A stretch of DNA of 64,000 nt from Rickettsiales endosymbiont of Stachyamoeba lipophora (GTDB taxonomy: Bacteria; Pseudomonadota; Alphaproteobacteria; Rickettsiales; 33-17). The position numbers and the translations under genes were made by a program. The stretch is taken from assembly GCF_003932735.1 (NCBI RefSeq), contig NZ_CP033611.1, forward strand, positions 496,001 through 560,000, read 5' to 3'. The notes under the pieces were generated by a model. The model did no database searches and had not been told where the DNA came from. It saw only the letters and a program-made list of their open reading frames with translations. Below, in pieces: positions 55,594-64,000 of this stretch; within the stretch, counting starts at the first letter, position 1, and every line of letters starts with the position of its first letter.

Positions 55594-57438
55594 TTACACG
55601 ATCCTTTCGGTCATATCAATGGTACCAATTAAAGACTCAATATCCATTACACCTTTTAATACTTTATCAGAACCATCATCTGACATTCTTACAAAACCAT
55701 TACTTGCAGCATATTCCAGCATAGTTTTTCTGGTGGCTTCAGTAGCTATTAACTCATCCAAGCCTTTATCAACCTTTAAAATTTCATTAATTGCAACCCG
55801 TCCTTTATAGCCAATATATTCGCACTGTTCACAGCCATTCTTCTTATAAATTTGAAGTGGCTGTGTGGAATCGACTCCTAATATTTTGCATTCATATCCA
55901 CTTGCTTGGTATGGTGCTTTACATGCTTTACATAGCTTACGTGCCAAACGTTGAGCAATAATGCACACAATATTACCTGCTAAAATACCGCCACTTACTC
56001 CGATATCTTTAAGCCTAGTTATCGCGCCGATTGCATCATTAGTATGTAACGTAGAAAAAACTTGGTGACCGGTCATTGAGGCTCTTACCGCCATAGTAGC
56101 AGTTTCCATATCACGAATCTCTCCGAGGAAGATTACATCTGGATCCTGACGCATTAAAGATTTAATTCCGTCAGTAAAGTTCATCCCAGCCCCTTCACGA
56201 ATATTAGATTGCCTAATCAAAGTGAGCTGATATTCCACTGGATCTTCCAGAGTCATAATATTTTTTTCAATAGTGTTGATATAATTTAAAATTGAATAAA
56301 GTGTAGTGGTTTTACCACTACCTGTAGGACCGGTTACAATAATAATGCCCTCCGGCCTGAGCAACAGCTTTTGTAGTAACGAGGCATTATGTTTACTAAA
56401 ACCTAGATCTTCAATCTGCACAATCGATTTGCGGCTATCCAATATCCTCATTACAATATTTTCACCATAAATAGTGGGATGAGTTGCCACCCTAAAATCT
56501 ATCGGTCTTCCTAATACATTATAAGTGATCCTACCGTCTTGAGGGTTACGATTTTCAGCAATATTCATTTTAGAAATAATTTTAATTCTCACAGCAATAG
56601 CCGGCCAATACTCCTTATGAAAAGACCTAATTTGCTTTAGCTTACCATCGATTCTATATCTAATTCTTACAAAACTTTCTTCTGGCTCAAAATGCAAATC
56701 TGAAGCTCCTGCTTTAATTCCATCTACTAACAAAGCATCCACCAGCCTTACGGTAGGATTTATATAACCCTCTGAGGTTAAATTATGGTTATCAGCATTA
56801 CCTGTTTCAATTTCTTTTAAAATGCCTGATATAGACATCTCATATTTATAATATTGTTCAATCGCTTCAATAATTTGTGTTTCCGGGGCGTAAATCGTAC
56901 GAATTTTTATATTTTTTGGTAAATATTTCTTTAATTGGTCAATCGCTAAAATATTATAAATATCTGCAACCGCTAACGTTAGCGAATCATCATTTGCTCC
57001 AATTACAATGGCTTTAGTTTTCAGAGCTGCATCTTGCGGAATCATATTAACTACTTTAGAGTCGAGTACCATTCCCTTTAAATCTATATTTTTTATGCCT
57101 TTGGCTTCAGCAATAATTTTAGATAAAGCTACTTCGGTAATGAACCCTAAATCGACCAAAATTTTATCAATAGGCTTATTCCTAGATTTTTCAGTGCGTT
57201 GCTCTCTAAAGGCAATATCAAGCTGGTCTGCTGAGATTAACCCTTTTGAAACCAGCTTATTACCAATATCATTAGTACTTTCACCTATATCATGGACCTT
57301 TATAGTATTTTCTAGATTGTTTGGTTGCTCAACTGATGTTGATGTTGCTTGAAGTGGCGCCTGCTCTACTGTAGATGCATAGGTATTATTGGGTTGAGTA
57401 TTCTCAGTGCCATTGATGTTATTTTCTTCCTGATCCAT
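55594..57438 (-). CDS. Type II secretion/type IV pilus assembly ATPase (GspE/PilB)
   Basis: The 614-residue ATPase has a polar N-terminal tail, an MshEN-like domain (about 55-190), the N2 domain with GASDLHFEP (245-253), Walker A GPTGSGKTT (370-378), the Walker B region DVIFLGEIRD (434-443) and the His box GHQVFSTLHTNDA. A zinc site is formed by C503-x2-C506 and C536-x2-C539. These features mark a pilus or type II assembly ATPase, not the retraction ATPase PilT. It heads the operon; polA is divergent. Confidence 0.93.
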   Translation of the reverse strand: MDQEENNINGTENTQPNNTYASTVEQAPLQATSTSVEQPNNLENTIKVHDIGESTNDIGNKLVSKGLISADQLDIAFREQRTEKSRNKPIDKILVDLGFITEVALSKIIAEAKGIKNIDLKGMVLDSKVVNMIPQDAALKTKAIVIGANDDSLTLAVADIYNILAIDQLKKYLPKNIKIRTIYAPETQIIEAIEQYYKYEMSISGILKEIETGNADNHNLTSEGYINPTVRLVDALLVDGIKAGASDLHFEPEESFVRIRYRIDGKLKQIRSFHKEYWPAIAVRIKIISKMNIAENRNPQDGRITYNVLGRPIDFRVATHPTIYGENIVMRILDSRKSIVQIEDLGFSKHNASLLQKLLLRPEGIIIVTGPTGSGKTTTLYSILNYINTIEKNIMTLEDPVEYQLTLIRQSNIREGAGMNFTDGIKSLMRQDPDVIFLGEIRDMETATMAVRASMTGHQVFSTLHTNDAIGAITRLKDIGVSGGILAGNIVCIIAQRLARKLCKACKAPYQASGYECKILGVDSTQPLQIYKKNGCEQCEYIGYKGRVAINEILKVDKGLDELIATEATRKTMLEYAASNGFVRMSDDGSDKVLKGVMDIESLIGTIDMTERIV

Positions 57439-57616
57439 ACGGCTTGTTAATAGTTGCTTTTACTATATTTATACACCACTTAGGTTAATTAAATATTAAT
57501 ATTTTAATTATTTACTGCAATTAATCGGTTATTTTAGTTGATTCTTGAAAGAATGAATGGCATACCATTTCATAAGCTTATTTAAAATCGGCAGAAAATA
57601 GGAATTTTTAGGGACT

Positions 57617-60151
57617 ATGATGAAGCATTTAGTAATTATTGATGGTTATGGTTTTGTATTTAGAGCTTTTCATTCAATGCCACCGCTAACTCGCAGAGAT
57701 GGAGTAGAAGTTGGCACGGTATATGGCTTCACTAACATGATTATTAGATTACTTACAGAAACTGATGCAACCCATTTTGTAGTAGTATTTGACAGTGGCG
57801 GAAAAAATTTTAGGCATGAATTATACCCCGAATATAAGGCCCATCGTCCTCCAGTGCCAGAAAGTTTAATTGAACAATTTCCTATTGTAAGGCAAGCCGT
57901 AAAAGCTTTAAATGTAGTCTCTTTAGAACAAAATGGCTTTGAAGCTGATGATATCATCGCCACTCTAGCCACCAAAGGTTATGATGAAAATTTTAAAATT
58001 ACTATTGTCTCCTCAGATAAAGATTTAATGCAATTAGTGAATGATCGGGTGATTATGTATGATCCCATTAAAGCCAAACCGATCACTGCTACAGAAGTCA
58101 TTGATAAATTTGGGGTGGAACCAAGCAAAGTACGTGAAGTACTCGCATTAATTGGCGATGCTTCAGATAATATTCCTGGGGTTAAAGGCATTGGCCCTAA
58201 ATCAGCCCAGGAACTAATTAGCCAATTTAAAGACTTAAAAGGCGTATATGAAAATATTAACAGCCTTAAAGCTTCTAAACGTAAGGATTATTTAATTGAG
58301 CAGCAAGCCAATGCATTTTTGTCTTATGAGCTAGTAGGTTTAGAAAAAGATGTCCCCTTACATATATCTTTTGATGATCTAGTAGTCAAAAAACCAGAAT
58401 ATGAAGAGTTATTAAATTTTTTAGAACGCAATCAGTTCAAATCAATTAAAAATAAAATTGATCATTTACTGAATGGTAAAAACCATAAATTAACTATCAG
58501 CACTAATCATTTTAATCAGCCCGCTAGCGCACTTCAGCTTAAACACCCAAGCGACCTGATAGGTATGTATAGCAATCAACGTAATTTATATATTATCCCT
58601 CATCAGGAGGATTATATAGTGGGTTTTGACCAGGTAAATTTTATTATTACTTCACCCGATAAGTTTACCGACTTAATCAGCTTAATTGCAAATCCTGGAT
58701 TGATGAAAATCGGCTTTAATATTAAAGCCTTAGTGAAGCATACTAATTTAATGCCCAGTCATTTTACCGATCTACAAACTGTAAGTTATTTATTAGATTC
58801 TTCATTAAACATCCAAACAGTAAATGACTTTTTGCAGCATTATTTACAAGTAAATGATAATATTACCGAACCTCAAGAAAAAATAAATGCTCTTATCAAA
58901 CTATTACCTAGCCTGCTTAGCCAGCTACAGCAAAGGCAGCTAATATCTTTACTAACGGAAGTTGAGCAACCGCTAATTAAAATTACCCACCAAATGGAGC
59001 AAGAAGGTATTAAGATTGATTGCAACTATTTAAAAAACCTTTCTCAAGATTTAGCTGAACAACTAAGCCAGATTGAAATGGAGATTTTTAAAATTACCAA
59101 TGTCACTTTTAATATCGGCTCACCTAAACAATTAGGAGAAGTTTTATTTAATAAAATGCAAATTCCAGCTCCTAAAAAAACTAAAACCGGCTGGTCAACC
59201 GATGCAGCCGTTATGGAAGAATTATCCCTACAGGGGCACGCCATTGCCGATAAAATTTTACATTGGCGCGAGATTAACAAGCTAATCACCACCTATACTG
59301 ATAGCCTGATTGTTCAAGCGGATGACATTTCAAGAATTCATACCACTTATTCACTTACATCAACTATTACCGGCAGATTTAGCTCAAGCTCTCCTAACTT
59401 GCAGAATATTCCGATTAGAACCGAGGAAGGCCGTAAAATTAGAAAAGCTTTTATTGCCAAAGAAGGTTATAGCCTGGTTTCAGCAGATTATTCGCAAATT
59501 GAATTAAGGCTATTGGCGCATATTGCTGGAATTGATTCATTAAAGGACGCCTTCCACCATAATAAAGATATTCATAGCACTACGGCAAGTGAAGTATTCG
59601 GAGTGGATATCGAGAATGTGAGCAGCGAACTTAGACGCAAAGCTAAAGCAATTAACTTCGGTATCATTTATGGCATTAGTCCGTTTGGCTTAGCTAAACA
59701 ATTAATGATTGAGAAATCTGAAGCAAAACATATTATTGATAAATATTTTGAGACTTATCCCGGCATTAAACAATATATGGAAAGAATGCAGCAATATGCC
59801 AAAGACCATGGCTATATTAAAACCATCTTAAACCGCAGATGTTACATTAAAGATATTAATTCAGGTAATTTTATAGCTAGAAATTTTTCAGAAAGGCTAG
59901 CAATTAATGCACCACTACAAGGATCTGCCGCAGATATTATTAAGCTAGCAATGATCAAAATTGCTGGATTACTTACCAAATATGATGCCAAATTATTATT
60001 ACAAGTACACGATGAATTGATAGTTGAAGCCAACCAGACTCAAGCTACAGAAATTGGTGAGACAATGGCCAAGCTGATGTCGAGCGTAGTAGAATTATCA
60101 GTCCCTTTAACTGTAGATGTAAGCATTGGTAACAACTGGCAAGATATATAG
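57617..60151 (+). CDS. polA: DNA polymerase I
   Basis: The 844-residue enzyme has an N-terminal 5'-3' exonuclease (about 1-290, with FVVVFDSGGKNFRHELYPEYK in part, GFEADDIIATLA and GDASDNIPGVKGIG) and a C-terminal polymerase with motif A ADYSQIELRLLAHIAG, motif B RRKAKAINFGIIYG and motif C LLLQVHDELIVEA. The middle proofreading-like region (about 300-480) lacks the D-x-E pair expected of an active 3'-5' exonuclease, so proofreading is probably lost. An AGGGA ribosome site lies 5 bases before the ATG. It is divergent from the pilus operon. Confidence 0.95.
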   Translation: MMKHLVIIDGYGFVFRAFHSMPPLTRRDGVEVGTVYGFTNMIIRLLTETDATHFVVVFDSGGKNFRHELYPEYKAHRPPVPESLIEQFPIVRQAVKALNVVSLEQNGFEADDIIATLATKGYDENFKITIVSSDKDLMQLVNDRVIMYDPIKAKPITATEVIDKFGVEPSKVREVLALIGDASDNIPGVKGIGPKSAQELISQFKDLKGVYENINSLKASKRKDYLIEQQANAFLSYELVGLEKDVPLHISFDDLVVKKPEYEELLNFLERNQFKSIKNKIDHLLNGKNHKLTISTNHFNQPASALQLKHPSDLIGMYSNQRNLYIIPHQEDYIVGFDQVNFIITSPDKFTDLISLIANPGLMKIGFNIKALVKHTNLMPSHFTDLQTVSYLLDSSLNIQTVNDFLQHYLQVNDNITEPQEKINALIKLLPSLLSQLQQRQLISLLTEVEQPLIKITHQMEQEGIKIDCNYLKNLSQDLAEQLSQIEMEIFKITNVTFNIGSPKQLGEVLFNKMQIPAPKKTKTGWSTDAAVMEELSLQGHAIADKILHWREINKLITTYTDSLIVQADDISRIHTTYSLTSTITGRFSSSSPNLQNIPIRTEEGRKIRKAFIAKEGYSLVSADYSQIELRLLAHIAGIDSLKDAFHHNKDIHSTTASEVFGVDIENVSSELRRKAKAINFGIIYGISPFGLAKQLMIEKSEAKHIIDKYFETYPGIKQYMERMQQYAKDHGYIKTILNRRCYIKDINSGNFIARNFSERLAINAPLQGSAADIIKLAMIKIAGLLTKYDAKLLLQVHDELIVEANQTQATEIGETMAKLMSSVVELSVPLTVDVSIGNNWQDI

Positions 60152-60596
60152 CAACAGAGCGATGTAGCACACTCTATATCAAACAAAACTTTCCACTCGA
60201 GTAAGAAGAAAGGTCTACCTTCACAAACTAAGAAATGGTTTGTTTATACAACTTTTTTAATGATTAACCATCTTTCTAAGTTACTTAAGATATCTCAAGC
60301 TCGGATTCATCCTAACATTAGAGCTGAATACATAACACTAAGTACTTTAAAAGGTAGTCTTGCCTCAAGAAACCCAAAAGAAGCCTCCTACTAAAGAAGG
60401 TAAAAACAACAACCACAATTTAACAAGCGCAAGAGCCTTATAAAAATGTAACTGGCGTTATTAAGCGTTTTAAACTTAATACGGAATTGTTATCGCAGAA
60501 AAAAATATTCCCTTTTAGTCAATGGCTGCTTGCTATGTTTAAAGGATCTTCTCATTGTTACATCCTTGTATACTATGATGAATAGTAGGAATATTG
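60152..60596. other. Gene-free stretch with possible decayed coding sequence
   Basis: On the plus strand two stop-free stretches lie in different frames and without good starts. One, at about 60180-60391, reads SSKKKGLPSQTKKWFVY and onward; the other, about 60425-60588, includes NVTGVIKRFKLNTELL and FPFSQWLLAMFKGSS before a stop. They may be remnants of a transposase or another lost gene, but no family was recognised. The polA terminator was not identified. Confidence 0.35.
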
Positions 60597-60644
60597 AAAA
60601 AAGCCCAAGTTATAGTTAAATTACTATAATTCTTGGGCTTTTTT
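60597..60644 (-). terminator. Rho-independent terminator of the glutamate dehydrogenase gene
   Basis: The arms AAGCCCAAG and CTTGGGCTT, extended by a further AT-rich stem (TATAGT with ACTATA), are flanked by A and T runs. It lies 30 bases after the minus-strand stop at 60674; the symmetric shape could also stop transcripts from polA. Confidence 0.85.
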
Positions 60645-60673
60645 AGAAGTATATTAAATAATATCGATTAAAC

Positions 60674-63600
60674 TTAAATATCAAAAATAAATTTAACCCT
60701 ATTAATTACTACTGTAATAGTTGCCAGCTCAATTGAGTGATCACGATGAATCTGATTTAAGAATTGATCATAAATTTCAATTGCTCTCATGTTATTAAAC
60801 AACCATGCATCAAAGCCTGAATCTTCCTTAGGTGAATGTTGTTCAATCTTAATGATTTCCTGAGCAAGACGATTTTTCAATTCATCCAGTTCATTAATTA
60901 AATTCTTTTGAGCAACACGCTGCCAATAGCTACTTAAATTCTTGATATTTTTAGCAAGCGATTTAAACCAGCCAAGCTGTAGACGCTTATCAATCGATTC
61001 AAATATTTTAGCAGCCTTATGAATTGAAATATTGTTACTACTTGCAAATTTAATTATATCTAAGTTTTCACTAGTTACATAAAGTGCTGCAACCTGCTTA
61101 GCTAACTTTTCATCAAGCCCTAAATTATGCATTGATTCTAAAGTTTGCTTATATTCCTCGTGCAAACCTAATTTACTATTAGAAATGAGAGCTGTAAGCT
61201 GACCATAATAGGTTTCAAACTCTTTTGCAACTTCATCAAAATTATCTAGAGTTTTGATATTCCGTGTTAACCATAAGCAAATTTTTTGAATACTAGTACG
61301 TACCATATTCATGCTTTGCATCTTAGCTTCATGCATATGCTCTTTAATCGGCAATTGGTCTAGTTTTTCCCAAACCCCTTCAAAGTTGGTAAGCAATCTC
61401 ATTAATTCATAACCATAGGTTAAATCTTTGACATCAACTCCAAGCTCATCAAGAGTTAAATGACAGAAATAAGTACCAAGCCTATTAATCATTTTATTAA
61501 TTACCACAGTGGCAATGATCTCTCTTTTCAGCGGATGATGAAGCAAGAAAGATTCAAACTTTTTAACCATCATTTGTGGGAAATAATTTAACAAATAATT
61601 ATTAAACCTTTCATTATCAGGTACTACTGAAGCAAGCATCTTATTGTATAAAGATAATTTGCTATATGCTAGTATTATAGCAATCTCGGGTCTAGTTAGC
61701 CCAAATTCTGCGCTTTTACGCCCTTCAATTTCGTGCCCGCTTGGCAAGAACTCTATCAAACGATTTAAAATACCTTCCTGCTCAAGCAGATCAATTAGTA
61801 CACTATGTTGATTAAGCAGTTGCCCACCCAAGAACTGCTCTAATGATAAGGCTAAAGTTTGCACTTTATTATCTTCAAGCACTAACGCAGCAACCTCCTT
61901 GGTCATTTGCTCTAGCAGTTTGTTACGTTCTGCAATAGTGATGCTTCCTGCTTTTTGAATAATATTAAAAGCTATTTTAATATTAACTTCATGGTCTGAA
62001 CAATCTACTCCTGCAGAGTTATCAATGGCATCAGTATTAATCCTGCCTCCATTTAAAGCATATTCGATTCTACCGCGCTGAGTGCAACCAAGGTTACCCC
62101 CCTCACCAATTATCTTACATCTGAACTCTTCACCATTAACTCTTAGGTTGTCATTAGCTTTATCGCCAACCTGCTCGTTTAGCTCTTCTTTTGATTTAAC
62201 ATAAGTACCGATACCACCATTCCAAATAAGATCTACGGGTGCTTTAAGAATCGCCCGAATTAGTTCATCAGGTGTAACGCTATCTTGGTTTATCCCAAGC
62301 AGCTCCTTAATTTCAGGTGTTAAATTTAAACTTTTTGCATCACGATTGAATACTCTACCACCTTTAGAAATGAGATTCTTATCGTAATCTTCCCATGAAG
62401 AGTAAGGAATACCAAATAATCTTTTACGCTCTTCGTAAGATTTTTTAGGATCAGGATGTGGATCACAGAAAATCTGACTATGATTAAACGCTGCAACCAA
62501 CTTAATATTATCCGACAGAAGCATACCATTGCCAAATACATCACCAGACATACCTCCAATACCGGCCACGGTGAAGCTCTGGGTTTTAATATCAATTCCC
62601 ATTTCTTCAAAATGCCTCTCAACGGCAACCCACCCACCACGCGCAGTAATACCCATCTTCTTATGGTCATAACCTTGTGAACCGCCTGAAGCAAATGCAT
62701 CAGCTAACCAAAAATTATATTCCTTAGAAATTGAATTGGCAATATCAGAGAAAGTAGCAGTGCCCTTATCTGCTGCCACTACTAAGTAAGGGTCATCTCC
62801 ATCGTGTCTTATCACATTAAGAGGAGGTATAATTTTTGAATCCACGATATTATCAGTAATATCAAGCACACCCCGTAAGAAGGTTGAATAACACTCAATA
62901 CCCTGCTCTAATTGGGTTTCACGCGATGCCCCAACTTTTTGTCCTTTAACTACAAATCCACCTTTAGATCCTACCGGGACGATAATACTGTTCTTAGTCA
63001 TTTGTGCTTTAACTAAGCCTAGCACTTCAGTTCTAAAGTCATCCAGCCTATCAGACCATCTTAAACCACCTCTGGCTACTTTGCCACCGCGCAAGTGGAT
63101 TGCTTCCATAAAGGTTGCATATACAAAATTTTCTGCATAAACTTTAGGCAGCGGTAAATCTTCTACTGCATGTGAATTTATCTTAAACGACACATAATTT
63201 TTATAAGTACCATCAAGCTTAGTTTGATAAAAGTTTGTTCGCCAAATTGCATCGATAATATTTAAATATTGTCTAAACACCTTATCTTCAGAAACATTAC
63301 TGACTTGCTCTAAATCTTTTAAGATTTCCTGGCGATACTCATGGTATTTCTCTACGCTATTAGTGATTGGGCAAAACTTATATTCAAATAATTTAACCAG
63401 CTTACTAGTAATCTCACTATTGGATCTTAAAACCTTAGTAATATAAATAACTGTTTGCTTAGTTCCTATTTGCATTAAATACTTACAAATTGCCTTAAGC
63501 ATCATAATATGACGCGGGTTGATACCTTTAGTAATCACTAGGCTACTCAATAAGTCGCTTCTAAGATGTTTAATCCAAATTTGGTGCAAAGCCTCTTCAA

Positions 63601-64000
63601 AATTAGCTTGAATTAGCTCAAGCTCACCAATATGTATTTCTGGCTTTAAAATATAATGATGATACCAAATAGGATGATCATTATCTGCTATCTCACCTTT
63701 AAAAGTATAATTGTCTACCACTTCAAAACCAAAATTTTGAATAATCGGTAGAATTTTTGAGATAGTAACTTGCTCATTTAAATTATAAACTTTTAAAGAA
63801 TATAAGTCATTCTCTTGTGGCTTAAATCTAAATTTAGTAATTTTGGAAGCAAAAACCTCTTCTAAGTAGGTTATATCTTCAATAGCCTCCTCACAATTAA
63901 ATAACTCTTTATAACTATTGTTAAAGAGCGATTTGTATTTGCTTACCATAAACTCTGGATTAGGATAAAGTTTATGTTTTTCAATTCCTGCAATTAAGCC
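60674..64000 (-). CDS. gdhB: NAD-specific glutamate dehydrogenase, large type (partial at the right edge)
   Basis: At least 1,108 codons are open to the window edge; the ATG at 63949 is internal, as the frame continues 17 codons further. The large bacterial NAD-GDH is about 1,600 residues, so roughly the first third lies outside. The catalytic core shows GGKVARGGLRWSDR, VGSKGGFV (substrate lysine region), and VAGIGGMSGDVFGNGML. It deaminates glutamate to 2-oxoglutarate and would feed the citric acid cycle. A hairpin terminator follows the stop. Confidence 0.95.
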   Translation of the reverse strand, partial: GLIAGIEKHKLYPNPEFMVSKYKSLFNNSYKELFNCEEAIEDITYLEEVFASKITKFRFKPQENDLYSLKVYNLNEQVTISKILPIIQNFGFEVVDNYTFKGEIADNDHPIWYHHYILKPEIHIGELELIQANFEEALHQIWIKHLRSDLLSSLVITKGINPRHIMMLKAICKYLMQIGTKQTVIYITKVLRSNSEITSKLVKLFEYKFCPITNSVEKYHEYRQEILKDLEQVSNVSEDKVFRQYLNIIDAIWRTNFYQTKLDGTYKNYVSFKINSHAVEDLPLPKVYAENFVYATFMEAIHLRGGKVARGGLRWSDRLDDFRTEVLGLVKAQMTKNSIIVPVGSKGGFVVKGQKVGASRETQLEQGIECYSTFLRGVLDITDNIVDSKIIPPLNVIRHDGDDPYLVVAADKGTATFSDIANSISKEYNFWLADAFASGGSQGYDHKKMGITARGGWVAVERHFEEMGIDIKTQSFTVAGIGGMSGDVFGNGMLLSDNIKLVAAFNHSQIFCDPHPDPKKSYEERKRLFGIPYSSWEDYDKNLISKGGRVFNRDAKSLNLTPEIKELLGINQDSVTPDELIRAILKAPVDLIWNGGIGTYVKSKEELNEQVGDKANDNLRVNGEEFRCKIIGEGGNLGCTQRGRIEYALNGGRINTDAIDNSAGVDCSDHEVNIKIAFNIIQKAGSITIAERNKLLEQMTKEVAALVLEDNKVQTLALSLEQFLGGQLLNQHSVLIDLLEQEGILNRLIEFLPSGHEIEGRKSAEFGLTRPEIAIILAYSKLSLYNKMLASVVPDNERFNNYLLNYFPQMMVKKFESFLLHHPLKREIIATVVINKMINRLGTYFCHLTLDELGVDVKDLTYGYELMRLLTNFEGVWEKLDQLPIKEHMHEAKMQSMNMVRTSIQKICLWLTRNIKTLDNFDEVAKEFETYYGQLTALISNSKLGLHEEYKQTLESMHNLGLDEKLAKQVAALYVTSENLDIIKFASSNNISIHKAAKIFESIDKRLQLGWFKSLAKNIKNLSSYWQRVAQKNLINELDELKNRLAQEIIKIEQHSPKEDSGFDAWLFNNMRAIEIYDQFLNQIHRDHSIELATITVVINRVKFIFDI

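Noticed and set aside
57670-58191. Long minus-strand frames opposite polA and similar shadows opposite other genes
   Set aside because: They are antisense to well-supported genes, lack motifs and show the codon pattern of the opposite strand.
63949-63949. ATG at 63949 as the true start of the glutamate dehydrogenase
   Set aside because: The frame remains open to the window edge and large NAD-GDH proteins are about 1,600 residues, so this methionine is internal.

Overview
This AT-rich window reads as chromosomal DNA of an intracellular alphaproteobacterium of the order Rickettsiales, most likely a lineage that keeps flagellar genes, as Midichloriaceae and their relatives do. The signs are: alphaproteobacterial gene orders (tatB-tatC-serS-surE, proS-lolC-lolD, map-radC, petABC, divL-tsaE-amgK); a short proline-tRNA ligase; a large NAD-glutamate dehydrogenase and pyruvate phosphate dikinase; ankyrin-repeat and TAXI proteins; and flagellar genes scattered as small islands (motB, fliO-fliP, a CheY). 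The species assignment is inference. No rRNA, CRISPR array, intact insertion sequence or phage was seen.

Layout. 1-709: 5' part of a RelA/SpoT gene leaving the left edge. 801-5599 (minus): dapB, a UDP-glucuronate-4-epimerase-like gene, and a type I secretion ABC transporter with its adaptor. 5768-8798: flavin reductase-like protein, motB, then pssA and psd for phosphatidylethanolamine. 9067-11243 (plus): a dicarboxylate/amino-acid symporter followed by a TAXI solute-binding protein. 11604-14250 (minus): pentapeptide protein, ilvE, truA. 14394-19778 (plus): a 34-residue LptM-like lipoprotein, a phasin, a D-Ala-D-Ala carboxypeptidase, then the overlapping divL-tsaE-amgK set. 20072-24266 (minus): a degenerate pterin-synthase-like protein, tatB, tatC, serS, surE, RDD protein. 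24457-27889 (plus): DUF6314, a coiled-coil protein with fliO-fliP, and ispG. 27980-29758: tRNA-Arg(CCG), a decayed pocket and an ankyrin protein. 29974-32512 (minus): the cytochrome bc1 operon. 33091-47710 (minus): ppdK, glyS-glyQ, S49 protease, ugd, galU, lolD, lolC/E, proS, DUF167, trpS, CinA-like. 47820-49287 (plus): map-radC. 49320-57438 (minus): hypothetical protein, cheY, then an operon of a PilB/GspE ATPase, a PilC/GspF platform protein, a 760-residue cysteine-rich pilin-like protein, a hypothetical protein and TerC. 57617-60151 (plus): polA. 60674-64000 (minus): NAD-glutamate dehydrogenase leaving the right edge.

How it fits together. The metabolism looks amino-acid driven: glutamate dehydrogenase and the symporter would feed the citric acid cycle, PPDK would work around pyruvate, and the bc1 complex would respire. 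The Rieske protein has a twin-arginine signal that the Tat genes in the same window could serve. DapB, the carboxypeptidase and AmgK point to a peptidoglycan wall. GalU, Ugd and the epimerase would make uronic-acid sugars for the envelope. DivL with a tyrosine at the phosphorylation site indicates CckA/CtrA-type cell-cycle control.

The least explained part is the pilus or secretion-like operon at 51462-57438. A very large pilin-like protein with 38 cysteines and a regular C-P-x-G repeat is encoded directly beside its assembly ATPase and membrane platform, and no secretin, prepilin peptidase or minor pilins are seen.
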